Below are positions 35,201-46,200 of a stretch of 64,000 nucleotides of DNA, one piece after another. How positions within the stretch are numbered: the stretch's first letter is position 1; every line of letters begins with the position of its first letter. The notes under the pieces are model-generated. The model ran no database searches and was not told where the DNA came from. It worked only from the letters and a program-made list of their open reading frames with translations. Source of the stretch: Monarcha castaneiventris obscurior (Eukaryota > Chordata > Aves > Passeriformes > Monarchidae); contig JAMPIT010000541.1 of assembly GCA_026261815.1 (NCBI GenBank), forward strand, positions 868,001 through 932,000, in the 5' to 3' direction. A program made the translations under genes and the position numbers.

Positions 35201-35998
35201 TAAATGCTGATGGACCTTATTTGTGACCAAAGTCGGAGACGGGGCTAACACCGGCACTCAGCTTTGGAATATCCTGATTAAACTTCTCCCTGTATTTTAC
35301 CATCACATCGTGAAGTAGATCAGAGTCCCAAATCCAAATGTTGAAGTTCTCATTCAGATTTGGATTTTGCCTGTTTTTTGGCTTGCTTCTGGCCACAACT
35401 AAATACATTCCCAAACTGTACAGTTATTAAAAGAAATTAAAAAAAAAAACAAGCCACATACAAAAGTTTCATTCAAACAAAGGATGCAGTTAGCAGTGCT
35501 AGCCTACAAGTCCAAGAGTGTGAACAAATCAGGATGTGATTACTTAAGGAGAGTAGGCATAAAAGAGCACTTCTGGAGTACTTGTTAATGTCCAAAATAT
35601 CACTGAAATTCTGATGACTAAGTACAGTCTGCTTATCTCTATTTGAAACAGTGCTGTACGGATTCACTATTTCTAAAGGTCTTCTTTCCATTTCTATATA
35701 GATATTCTCCCTTCACATTTTGAAGGTTTGAAGAAGAGGATTGTTTTTCGAGTCACACTAAGTAAACATTAAATGCATGCAGGCTTAAAACTAAAGCATG
35801 CATGTTATGTAGCAGCAATAAAAAGTGCTCGGCTTGCACGACTTATGATGCTCAAGCGTTGCCTTGTTAAAATGCCAAAAAAACTTTTTCTTTGCATTTT
35901 TTTGAAAAGTAAATCTCTTCCTTTGACCTTGCAATACTTAACTGTTCCATTTCTTTGGACAAGTGATATTTATTTTACTGAATGCTTTTATATTACAG

Positions 35999-36129
35999 AT
36001 AAGGTGGATGAAATAGTGCCAGTTTCCAAGCCATCAAGAATTGCAGACAATGCAACTGTGGACTCAAGAGTGGCAACTATAAAACAGCGGCCTTCTAGTA
36101 GATGTTTTCCCTCAGCTACAGATATGAAT
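35999..36129 (+). CDS. SHANK2: SHANK2 exon: start of the proline-rich region
   Basis: This 131-nt exon completes the Asp codon started by the preceding exon. It encodes DKVDEIVPVSKPSRIADNAT and ends VATIKQRPSSRCFPSATDMN. Known SHANK2 has DKPEEIVPASKPSRAAEN and ATIKQRPSSRCF at the same place, so the identity is clear. Acceptor 'tattacag' ends at 35998 and donor 'gtgagtg' starts at 36130. It ends in phase 0. The exon is an unstructured linker between the PDZ domain and the large proline-rich exon. Confidence 0.96.
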
Positions 36130-36608
36130 GTGAGTGGGAGCCATGAAGCACTGCTTTATTCCTACTAATGCATCTAATTCCTTGATTAAATAATGCACAG
36201 TGCTTTGTAAGGGAAGCACTGATGTTAATACTATAGCACCTATTAAAAATTAAACCCCAGAACTCTGAAATTGCATTATTCAAGTGCAGAATTTGATCTT
36301 ACAAAACTTTGCATGTTAAAAAATTACTGGTTTTATTGCATTTTGCACATCTTTTTCCATTACCCACATTAACCTGTTGGCCTTGTAAATAATATCAGCT
36401 ATCTCCACTTACAGCTGCTGTCCTTTTATGACCATCTAAACAAAGCCCAGCCTTCCCTTTCTCTCCCCCTCCTCCCCAAAAACAACCCCAGACTTATTAT
36501 TTTCCATAAGAATTCTCAGTGAAAAGGGAAATGGATGAGGCATTATATCCATTTGGGGGAGACTTTCATGCTTTAATGCTGTTGGGGTTTCTGTTTGCTC
36601 TCTTGTAG
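36130..36608 (+). other. SHANK2: SHANK2 intron
   Basis: A 479-nt intron between donor 'gtgagtg' and acceptor 'tcttgtag'. I see no repeat or regulatory feature in it. Confidence 0.9.
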
Positions 36609-36720
36609 TCCATGTATGAGAGACAGGGTATTGCTGTGATGACGCCCACTGTCCCAGGGAGCCCTCAAGGTCCTTTTCTGGGTATACCTCGGGGTACAAT
36701 GAGAAGACAAAAATCCATAG
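36609..36720 (+). CDS. SHANK2: SHANK2 exon: YERQG/IPRGTMRRQKS linker
   Basis: This 112-nt exon encodes SMYERQGIAVMTPTVPGSPQ and GPFLGIPRGTMRRQKSI, closely matching the SHANK2 segment with VYERQGIAVMTPTVPGSPK and FLGIPRGTMRRQKSIG. Acceptor 'ctcttgtag' ends at 36608 and donor 'gtaaaa' starts at 36721. It ends with the first G of a Gly codon, completed by the next exon. The R-R-Q-K-S stretch has the form of a basophilic kinase site (R-x-x-S type), which is inference from pattern only. Confidence 0.96.
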
Positions 36721-37837
36721 GTAAAATGCCTCTCTTGTATGGTTTTGTTCATTAATCACATCCTTCTAGTAACTTTGCTTCTCCCCTAAAGCGTGTTTCT
36801 CTGACATCTTTAACCCCAGTGAGTGACTGTTTAATCTTTATACACAGCTCATGAGAAAAGAAGTTTGTGTGTAAGGTGATGTAATGTCCGCATTCTGCTT
36901 GGCAAGTATGGAATTATAATTTGATTATTTTCTTTAGAATGTTCCCTCCAACAAGGAAAAAAAAAGATCAGTACAAGCCTTTTGCAAAACATAAGGGCAA
37001 AATGTTATCCTTTTTCCCTTGTTATTGAGGTGAAAGCATTGTAATGTTGTGTAGTTTATAAAGAAATCCTGTTGATCAAATGGACTAAAATTCACCTCTT
37101 CATTTCAAATGACGGCAACAGATTATTTTACAACAAAGAAACAAAGAGCAGACCAAATTTGGGCTTTCTTTGTTCTTGTTAGTAATCTTAGCAGCGACTT
37201 TTATCAACTTAGACACGCATTATGCTGATGTAAAATTAGCATCCAAAGTATCCCAGTATACCCAGTTTATTTATGTTAAAAGCCATATTTGTAATGATAT
37301 AATGTCATCTTTTCAAATGCAACATTATGGGGTTTTTTTCCCCAATGGGATCTTCACAGTCCCTTCGCTAAATTTCAATTCCATCCTAAAAATTCATTAG
37401 GTTTCCAAGTTGCTTTATTATATGCATTTGTAGAGTGTTAGAGCAAGGCAGAAGTGACTTTTCTGCACAGAATCTCCTCCCTGTTCAACAGTTTTCAAAG
37501 AAAATGTGCTTTTCTACAGCCACCGTGATGATACATAAACCCCAAACATTTGCCTGCACATCAGTTTAATTAAAATTCCGTAGCATCCTTTTCAATCCTG
37601 GCACCTAGGATGTCCAACAGGATTGCGGTGGGAATCAACCTAAAGGCCTCTTCTGGAATTTTGCATACTCCTTGTGCCACGGGAAATGCACCCTGGAATT
37701 TTGGGGTGGATGGAGAAAGAGTACAGTGGGAGGGATCCCAGTGGATGTGGCAGTGTTTTAAATGCACTGATTTTTCAGGAATAGGAGGGATCCCAGTGGA
37801 TGTGGCAGTGTTTTAAATGCCCTCTCTGATTTTTCAG
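36721..37837 (+). other. SHANK2: SHANK2 intron ending in a duplicated acceptor
   Basis: A 1.1-kb intron. Most of it is AT-rich and unremarkable. Its last 110 bases consist of a tandem duplication that contains two copies of the acceptor region (listed separately). Confidence 0.9.
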
Positions 37838-37842
37838 GAATA
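37728..37842 (+). repeat. SHANK2: Tandem duplication spanning a SHANK2 3' splice site
   Basis: Copy 1 (about 37728-37783) and copy 2 (about 37783-37842) share 'agggatcccagtggatgtgg', 'cagtgttttaaatgc' and 'tgatttttcag|gaata'. They are offset by 55 bases in the 5' part and 59 in the 3' part because copy 2 has four extra pyrimidine-rich bases. Both copies therefore end in an AG acceptor followed by GAATA: one at 37777-37778, the other at 37836-37837. Only the second joins the known reading frame. The first leads to G-I-G-G-I-P-V-D-V-A-V-F and a TAA at 37814-37816. Confidence 0.92.
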
Positions 37843-40235
37843 ACGGAGGAAGAGCGGCAGTTTCTGGCCCCTCCTATGCTGAAGTTTACCAGGAGTCTTT
37901 CAATGCCTGACACCTCTGAAGACATCCCACCGCCACCACAGTCCTTACCTCCCTCACCACCGCCACCTTCTCCCTCTCTGTACAACTCCCCCAAATCCCT
38001 GACGTCCCGGAGCTACGGAACGATCAAACCTCCATTTAGCCAGAATTCAGGTGCAAAAATCTCTTTGGTTAGGCCCGAGAGCGTGGGGACGATGATAAGA
38101 GACAAAGGGATCTATTACAGGCGGGAGCTGGACCGATACTCCCTGGACTCGGAAGACCTGTACAATCGGAGTGCCGCAGCTCAGGCGAATTTCAGGAGCA
38201 AGAGGGGCCAGATGCCGGAAAACCCCTATTCCGAGGTCGGCAAGATCGCCAGCAAAGCAGTTTACGTGCCGGCCAAGCCAGCCAGGCGGAAGGGGATGCT
38301 GGTGAAACAATCCAACGTGGAGGACAGTCCAGAAAAGACCTGCTCTATTCCAATCCCAACCATCATCGTCAAAGAGCCATCCACCAGCAGCAGCGGGAAA
38401 AGCAGCCAAGGGAGCAGCATGGAGATCGACCCTCAGTCCTCGGAGCAGCCCGGCCAGCTCCGGCCCGACGACAGCTTGGGAGTCAGCAGTCCGTTCGCAG
38501 CAGCCATCGCAGGGGCCGTGAGGGACAGGGAAAAGAGGCTGGAAGCGAGGCGCAATTCCCCGGCCTTCCTCTCCACAGACCTGGGAGACGAGGACGTTGG
38601 ATTAACGCCACCGACCCCGCGGATGAGGCAGTCCAAGTTCACCGAGGAGGCCATGTTCAGCAGCGAGGATGGTTTCAGACAGCTCATGTCGCCGTCTCCG
38701 ATCCCCGCCCCCAGAGAGCCCGAAAACCTTTTTAACAGCAACGAGCCCAGCAGCCAGAGCGACCCAAGGACATTGAACGCTCCGTCCAAAACGAAAGGTA
38801 CTGACAACAGCACGGGGCCAGCCAAGCCCACGAGCGCTCCCAGCTCGGATAGCTACGTCCACCCGGTCACAGGGAAGCTGTTGGATCCAAACTCGCCACT
38901 TGCCCTCGCGCTCTCTGCCAGGGACAGAGCCATGAAAGAGCAGACACAGCAGATTCCAGGCAAAGGGGACGCTGTCAAAACTGACCTAAACAAACCGCTT
39001 TACATCGACACCAAGCTGAGACCCAACATGGAGACGACTTTTCCTGTTACTGCCACTGTCACCAGGCAAAATACCCGCGGCCTCTTGAGACGGCAGGAGA
39101 CTGAGAACAAGTACGAGATGGATGCAGGGAAAGAAAAGAAAGCCGAGGAGAAGAAGAACATGTTGATAAACATCGTGGATACCTCGCAGCAAAAGTCGGC
39201 TGGCCTGTTGATGGTGCACACTGTGGACACGGCAAAGTCGGATGATACGCCTGAGGATGAGGAGGAAAAGGGAGCTGAGATGGAGCCGAGCCCTGAAAAC
39301 TCCCCGCCGGAGAGGCCGGAGGGCAGCGAGGAAGCGGAGAGCGAGCTGAGCGTCCCTGCCGCGCCCGAGCCCCCGGCTTCTCCCTGCAAAACCATCGTGG
39401 CCGCCGGCTCCGTGGACGACCCCGTCATCCTGCCCTTCCGCATCCCCCCGCCGCCCCTGGCCTCGGTGGACATCGACGAGGAGTTCCTGTTCACCGAGCC
39501 GCTGCCCCCTCCCTTGGAGTTCGCCAACAGCTTCGACATCCCCGACGACCGCGCGGCGCCCGGCTCAGCGCTGACGGACCTGATGGCGCAGAGGAAGAAC
39601 GGCACCCCTTCGCCCAGCCAGCCAGCAAACTCCTTGGACGGCAAAAAGCAAGCGGGTCTCTCAAACTGTTTGCCTGCCTCCTTCCTGCCACCCCCCGACA
39701 GCTTCGACAACGTCACCGACTCTGGGATCGAGGAGGTCGACAGTCGGAGCGGCAGTGACCATCACCTAGAGACAACCAGCACTATCTCAACGGTGTCCAG
39801 CATCTCTACCTTATCCTCGGAAGGGGGGGAGAACGTGGATACTTGTACAGTCTATGCAGATGGGCAAACATTTCTGGTGGACAAACCCCCAGTACCTCCT
39901 AAGCCAAAAATGAAGCCCATAATCAACAAAAGCAATGCACTTTACAAGGACGCGCTGATCGAGGAAACTGTAGACAGCTTTGTGATCCCTCCTCCCGCTC
40001 CGCCCCCGCCTCCCATCAGTGCCCAGCCCAACCTGGCAAAAGTTGTCCCCCAAAGGACATCCAAGCTATGGGGGGACGTGCCAGAGGTGAAAAGCCCAAT
40101 TCTCTCAGGCCCCAAGGCTAATGTCATTAGTGAATTGAACTCAATACTCCAGCAAATGAACAGAGAGAAATCCTCAAAGCCAGGGGAGGGATTGGAGTCG
40201 CCGACTGGAACGAAAACTGCAAGTCTCAGTACAAG
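37838..40235 (+). CDS. SHANK2: SHANK2 large exon: proline-rich region with Homer and cortactin sites
   Basis: This 2398-nt exon encodes most of the SHANK2 proline-rich region. It starts GITEEERQFLAPPMLKFTRS, the point where the known protein continues after MRRQKSIG. Visible parts in order: a polyproline run (SEDIPPPPQS), DRYSLDSEDLY, the conserved NPYSEVGKIASKAVYVPAKP, VEDSPEKTCSIPIPTIIVKE, SSPFAAAIAGAVRDREKR, YVHPVTGKLLDPNSPLALAL, an acidic segment, PFRIPPPPLASVDIDEEF, the Homer EVH1 ligand PPLEF (39508-39522), a Ser/Thr-rich block, the cortactin SH3 ligand KPPVPPKP (39883-39906), a second polyproline run and KANVISELNSILQQMN. Acceptor is the second of two duplicated sites; donor 'gtaaaa' begins at 40236. 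Any antisense or other-frame open frames here are shadows. Confidence 0.97.
39508..39522 (+). other. SHANK2: Homer-binding motif PPLEF
   Basis: Five codons read P-P-L-E-F within EPLPPPLEFANSF. PPxxF is the established ligand of Homer EVH1 domains, and SHANK proteins use this site to link to metabotropic glutamate receptor and IP3 receptor complexes. Confidence 0.9.
39883..39906 (+). other. SHANK2: Cortactin SH3-binding motif KPPVPPKP
   Basis: Eight codons read K-P-P-V-P-P-K-P. This fits the cortactin SH3 preference for a basic residue then P-P-x-P-x-K-P, and is the site by which SHANK2 was described as cortactin-binding protein 1. The gene for the partner is the convergent neighbour in this window. 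Confidence 0.9.
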
Positions 40236-43200
40236 GTAAAAGTAATTAACCAAATCATTTTCTAAAAAGGCTTTTTTTTTTTTTTTTTTTGCCATCCCTT
40301 TGCTGACTTCTCCTGTAAATCACATAGATTAAAGAAGAGTGTACTCTGTGTTTGCTTAATGAATAGTCTGTGTCTAACAAGAATTTCCTACACTGTCAAC
40401 ATTTGTGTTGCCTACATGATAGCACAGGAGCTTTCTCAGTCTTCAACTTCAAGGCAGTTTGCACAAACCTTTCAGCTGTTTTGATGTGAATTTCTTAGAT
40501 TTCTCTTTATTTTTTTTTTCCTTTTTAAGTTTTTTTTTCCTCTTTAGTTTGTTTTCCTTTTAGAATGTGGTGATAATTTAATTTTGCTTCAGTCCCATGA
40601 GGTATTTTGGCTTCAAGCGGGTAAAAAGTGTTTTTGCCAAGGGTTGCTTCTCATTCACTGTGTGGTGTCATTTGATTCATGCTGAGACCTCTCCTAATCT
40701 ACTTCATCAGAAACTATTTCAGAAAATTGCTCGTTAAAATCACTTTGCACTGTCCATGTTATTACTAAATCACATCTGTGTGGTATGTAGACATAATATC
40801 ATGAAATCCACAGTTATTAAAAAAAGAAAGGTAATTTTGTTAGTTTTGTTAGGAGACTGAGGTATTTCATTTTGCAAAAATGACATGCTGGCTTTGTTTT
40901 TAAAAAAATCCAAGATGGCACTTAAGTAAATTTTAGTAGAATTATTCTGGTGATTAATAAATAGCTCAGCCTTTGGAAAGCTGCTGCACTTTGCAAGCAT
41001 GAAAATAATTTGTTTTTAAGGGAAGGGTGTCTCTGCTGATTGCAAAGATTGCTCATTCAGAAAACAGTGTGATCCACAGGCTCAGCATCACACAGTTAGA
41101 TATTATTTCCTGCAAGATGGAAGCCATCAAACTGGTGACAGGGAGGGAATTCAATTTTTAGAATTGAGAAATGGGAATAAAACAGGGAATTCTGGAATTC
41201 CTCTCAGTGGCACTTAACGAAACAGAACAGAAATTGAGTTGGCTCTACAGGAAAAGCTTTCAAATATTATTAAAAAAAAAAAAACAACAAACCATTGTTT
41301 TTGCTAGATGTTGATCCTGTTTCTTGTTAGGGCCCATGAACGTGTTGTCTGTTGCTTCATGTGCACAATATTATTTAACAGCTTTTATTTTTAAACTGAA
41401 AAGTATTTCCAGGTTACAATGGAGATCTTTAGCATCCCTATTTTATTAGAAAATAACCAAGGCCACTAACTACAATGTACTGTAAATATGTCAAAGTCAT
41501 TACTGAGAATGAAAAGTAGAAGTAAATAGAAATATTTTTCTTGTCAAAATACATTTAAAAAGGTATAAAGGGTAGGGAGAAATTGAAAAACTATAGCACT
41601 TCACTGGAGAAAAATGATTATGTAAACAAAAGTAGCCCCATATGTTACCTTTTAGAGGAAGATCTGACTTAGTGTTACAAATTTATGTTGGTTTTCTACC
41701 CTTGAGGTTTTTTAATTTTCCTAACTCAGCTTTGGCAAATTACTAAGTCTTCATTATGGAATACAGAGGCTCGATTAGGGGGACAAAAACCCCACCCAAA
41801 GCATTATTTCAGTGGGGCTGAAACCCTGCCTCTTCCCTGGAAAGTAAACCCAAACACTCATCTTTGCAAACTGGAGAGAGGATCCTGGGAGGTACCAGTG
41901 CCAAAAGAGCTAGGAGGGAATAAATGGGATAAGTTGGCAGTGGCAAAGAGCAGCAAAACTCCTGGCTGTCATTTGCCTGTGGGAGAAAATGACACCTCCA
42001 CAGAATTCCCAGTGGGAGCAGGAGGCAAGAGGGCTGGGTTTTGTTTCCTGCCGTTTTCCAAACTGATGTGATTGCTTCTTAATTATGAGCTGAGTTGAAG
42101 CTGCTAAAACCACCAGGAAGGGTTGCTAAGGATTTCTTTTTTAAGCAAATAATAAGCCAGAGACAGCAGAAGAGAGCCAGCAATCTACAGAGGCTGGAAG
42201 TGTGTTTGAGAAGGTGCTGCAGGCAGTGTCTTTTCATCTCAAAGAGGGTAAGGCAGAGAGATGGAAATGGAGACGTTCACTTGTGCATTCAGAAGCCCTG
42301 TGGTTTCTTTCGCTGCTTTTACTCCTGCTTTATCTCTCTAAAAGTTAAATAAATTACAGCCTTTCTAGCCCAACTGCACGACTGACACAATTTTTTACAA
42401 AGCTGTCAAATATTATGACCAAGGAATACCATCTTGTGAGAATTCTGAGTGTAAAACCTAATGCTCGAATTTCAAAGGTAAAATTCCTGGAGTTTCTTGG
42501 TAATTTTTTTTTCCCCTTAATACTCTAAAGCCTGTGACAACCAATTGTAGAGCTTGCAGCCCTTCCCCTGTGAGCTAGCATGAGAAAGGGACCAAGGAAT
42601 GTTGGCTCACAAAAAGCAGGGATTCTGCTGAATTAAAGAACGACTCGTTAGCTCTGCCCACAGAGCAGTGATAATAAATGAGCCTGTTCCCATCCTTCAG
42701 CCAAGGAGAGGGATTGGGAAGTGTTATAAATAGGAACAACGTTCGCAGGCTCGCTTGGGCGGTGTTCGCAGCACAGGCAGCCTGATGAAATTAAAAATAT
42801 GTATCTGCTTATGGGGCCGTAGATGAAATTACAGACCAGATTGGAATCCTAAATCCCACTAGGAACTCTTTTTGCACAGCCAGTAGATGTAAAACTGGGG
42901 TTCACTTGAGGCAATTGCAATGTTAGGGTGGCACAGGGGTGAATTAAACTACAGATAGTTGGATAATAGCTGGCTGCATAAACCCATAAAAATACCTTCT
43001 ATGTGTGTTTTTGATAAAAGAGGATTAGGAAGAGATCATTCTACAGTCCTGAACAGCATTTCTCAATTATTCCATTAAAACCACCCTAAACTTGCTTTTA
43101 TTCTCTGCACCTTGGTTTAGCAATCATTTTCCATGGTGTATTTATAGTTTTCCCGTGGTTCTTATGGAGACACCAAGCTTCAAGATTTTTAAATAGAGCA

Positions 43201-46200
43201 TGGAAACGCTTGGCTGGAAACCATCTGCTCCTCAGTGGCAGTGACCAGCCCGTGGGATAGGGAAAAGGAGCCCAGCAGGAGAAGGAAAAGGAGGAAGAAG
43301 TGAGAAGATGCGCTTGCTTACTTTGAACTAATGAAAGTGTAATTAAGGGGTTTAATCAGAAGGTTCAGGAACAGAGCTTCAGATCCCACTCCCAATTTTG
43401 GCCACCGTTTACTTTGAGAAATTATGGCCATCAGTCATGGTGACAGACGTTTGAATCTGGTTTATCCATGTCCTCCTGTGGGTGAGGAGGACGGGACGTG
43501 TCCACCACAGTGCCATAAATACAGCAGGGCTATAAATCCACTTGAGAGGCCCCTGGCTTTCACAGGGAGGTGGTCAAAGAACTGGGAGAAGAGCAGAGCA
43601 GGGCTCTCACTGGGAGAGGGGAGCAGTGTTTGCTCTGCCTGGGACCCGGCAGCCACACAGCAGCGTGGCCATCAGGTGCCAGCCCCTGAGATCCAGGGCA
43701 CAGAGTCAGCGTGGCTGAGGCAAGATAAACCCAGTGGCTGCCAGGGACACACAGCTCAGCCCCCAGGGAGCACAGCATCCTCCCTCTGTGCCTCTGGAGC
43801 ACTGATATGGGAGCTGATAATGAACAGCAGCTTCTGCTGCTCTCCACCACCGCACCAAAATTATCCGTGGCTTTGCCAGAGGGAGAAACACTTTCTGTTT
43901 CTGTGTTTGTCCAGCTGTGTTTGCACAACCCCGTGGCCTCTGGGGCACGTTGGCATCACTGCTGGTGGTGGGAAATGCTCATGGTAAGTGTGGGAGCTGT
44001 GGAGAGAGCATAACCAGGCAGAACCAAGTCCTCGAGGAAGAGTAACCTGCACTGTGCTGGAATAACAAGTTTTAAGAGTGAAACTGGCCAGTGGTGTTGG
44101 CCATCTCTGAATTAGTTTTTTCATGCCTATCTGGAAAAGTTCCTTTTATTTTCCCACAAACAGGAAAGGCAGAACTGAACTTAGTAGTGAGTCCTGTATA
44201 GGGACTGGTCCTACATTTGGTTTATTGTGGAGGATGTCTGGGTTTGGCAGAGGATGAAATAAGTGCCTTGATTTTTCACTTGCTGCTCTCCCATTAGACT
44301 CATTTCACGTTGTTAACTGTTTGCCAGCCAATTTCACAGGACTGCTTGCTTTGTCAGTGATTTCTGCAGTGTTTCAGTCATTCCATTTTGTCATTTTTAT
44401 TTGCTGTCATGACTGCTGTTGTCAGAGGAGGGTCATGCTGAAGTGCCATGAAGTAAGTGCCAACCATAACGCATGGACTATTCTGTGTTGTACATTCTGC
44501 TGCTTTTTAATGCTCACTCATTGTTATTGCATTTCAGTGACTTTGGTGGTGACTGTGTTTCTCACAGTGCAGTGTGGATTAGATCATCCTAATCCAGAAA
44601 TGGTAGCCATCCTAAAATGGGACCTAGGATGTCATCTCAAGGTGAAATAAAAGCCACATTCATCAGAGGAGTACTCAGAAAATATGTTGGTAACATAAGC
44701 ACATAAGATCAGATTCCTGAATGTGTCTGAGGACCTAAACAAGGGGCAGGACTTTTCAGACGTGGCCAGATTCTGCCAGATTTTGGGAGGAGGAGGGGTG
44801 GGGAGGGATGATTAATACAGTTTTACACACCTACGAGAGGCTAAAAGTAAAGACAAACCAGCCCTTGTGGTCATCTTTTGTCCTTGAAAGCTGTGGCATT
44901 CCCCCCGTTCTCCTTCCAGCTTCCCTTTTCCCTGCAGTTACCCCAGCACAGAGGGCTGAGGCTGCCTCCTGGCCCAGCACCATCCCCTTCCTGCTGCTTT
45001 CCAGACATTTCACATGGAAACTCCTGCTCCTGAAGAGACAGACTCCCACAGACCTTCAGGATTGTTCCTCACCGGCAGCAGACACAGAGCCTCTCTCAAT
45101 TCTTCTCCCCAAAATAACACCGAGTGAGGAGCTCTGGATCCTGCCAGTCATCGTGTCAGCCCTTCTTCTTCGCCTGCCCCCAAAGCAGACAATTCTTGTC
45201 TTACTTTGCTGCTGTGCAATCTTCCTCTGACAACCCAAGAAGAAAGTAAAAATATTAGCAGGGGAAGGCAAAGTTTGGGCGTTGTGTGGCCTCTGAGATC
45301 TGTAAGAATTTAATTTCTTGCAGTACCCCCATACAGGGACTCCTCTTGTTGCTCCTCGTGGTTTTTAAGACGTCTTCCTTTGATACAGTGGAAAAGCTGT
45401 GTCAGAACCAGCAGGTCTTCTGGAAAGTTCCAGGGTAAAACAGCTCCCAGGAGCTGAGAATAATGTGGGTTTTTTATTTTTCCATGGGAGCTGCTGCACT
45501 GATTTTCTTCTGATATTAAGTTAACAGTAAATTTGAATCTTGCAAATATAATTTAAAATTTAAAAGAATTTCTTGCCTACAAGCTGTGCTGATGGCTTTT
45601 ATACTTGGAGGCCACATGCCTGTGACATATAGGTTATATATTTTGATTTTAATATGAGGCAACATAATGGGCATTGCAATCAGTGCAGGCTCACAGCAGC
45701 AAATGTTTATAAATTACCACCATATGCTGATTCTAATGGAGCAAATTTTATTTAAAATAATTATCAGACTTTTCACCTTTTTTAAAATGAAATTTGGGGT
45801 TTGGCAGGTTTAATATGGATTTAACATGTTTAGGATAACGGATGATCAAATAAGGCATAAGAAATGGCTCTGATTAAAAATCTGGAAACCCCATAACTGA
45901 ACACAACAAACCGTGCCTGCTCTCCAGCTGGAATGTGCTTGCTCCTTATTGACCAGGGTATGAATCAACCATAAAATGCAAGACAGATGATGGTTTCAAG
46001 GCTGTGTCTGCACCCCAGATCGTGTGGGAGATGTCGTAAATTATAATTTAGGATGCAAAGGAGTTACATAAATATCCTTGGTTTTTTCCCTTGGATTACA
46101 ATTACAGTGCAGCATGAAAGAATGGAGGTGATATGGCAGGTGGAAAAAGCGGAAAAGAACATGGGGAAGTAATCTTGGAGTGAAAGGCTTGGAACTGAAA

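Larger units (their letters stand above)
18985..35998 (+). other. SHANK2: Large SHANK2 intron (17 kb)
   Basis: The longest complete intron of the window, flanked by donor 'gtaagg' and acceptor 'tattacag'. It contains a candidate alternative terminal exon (19295-19491), weak ancient-repeat relics near 19780-19805, 25490-25600 and 35045-35200, and a two-gene Harbinger transposon relic (about 29600-32490), all described separately. The remainder, including 20000-25450 and 26000-29500, shows only short unsupported open frames and AT-rich intronic DNA. Confidence 0.85.

Noticed and set aside
39000..39716. 238-codon minus-strand open frame
   Set aside because: Antisense shadow of the GC-rich large SHANK2 exon; composition is a mirror of the sense codons.
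43424..45230. Open frames of 187 and 140 codons in the last SHANK2 intron
   Set aside because: No known domain, no fitting splice sites and no similarity to SHANK2 isoforms that I know.
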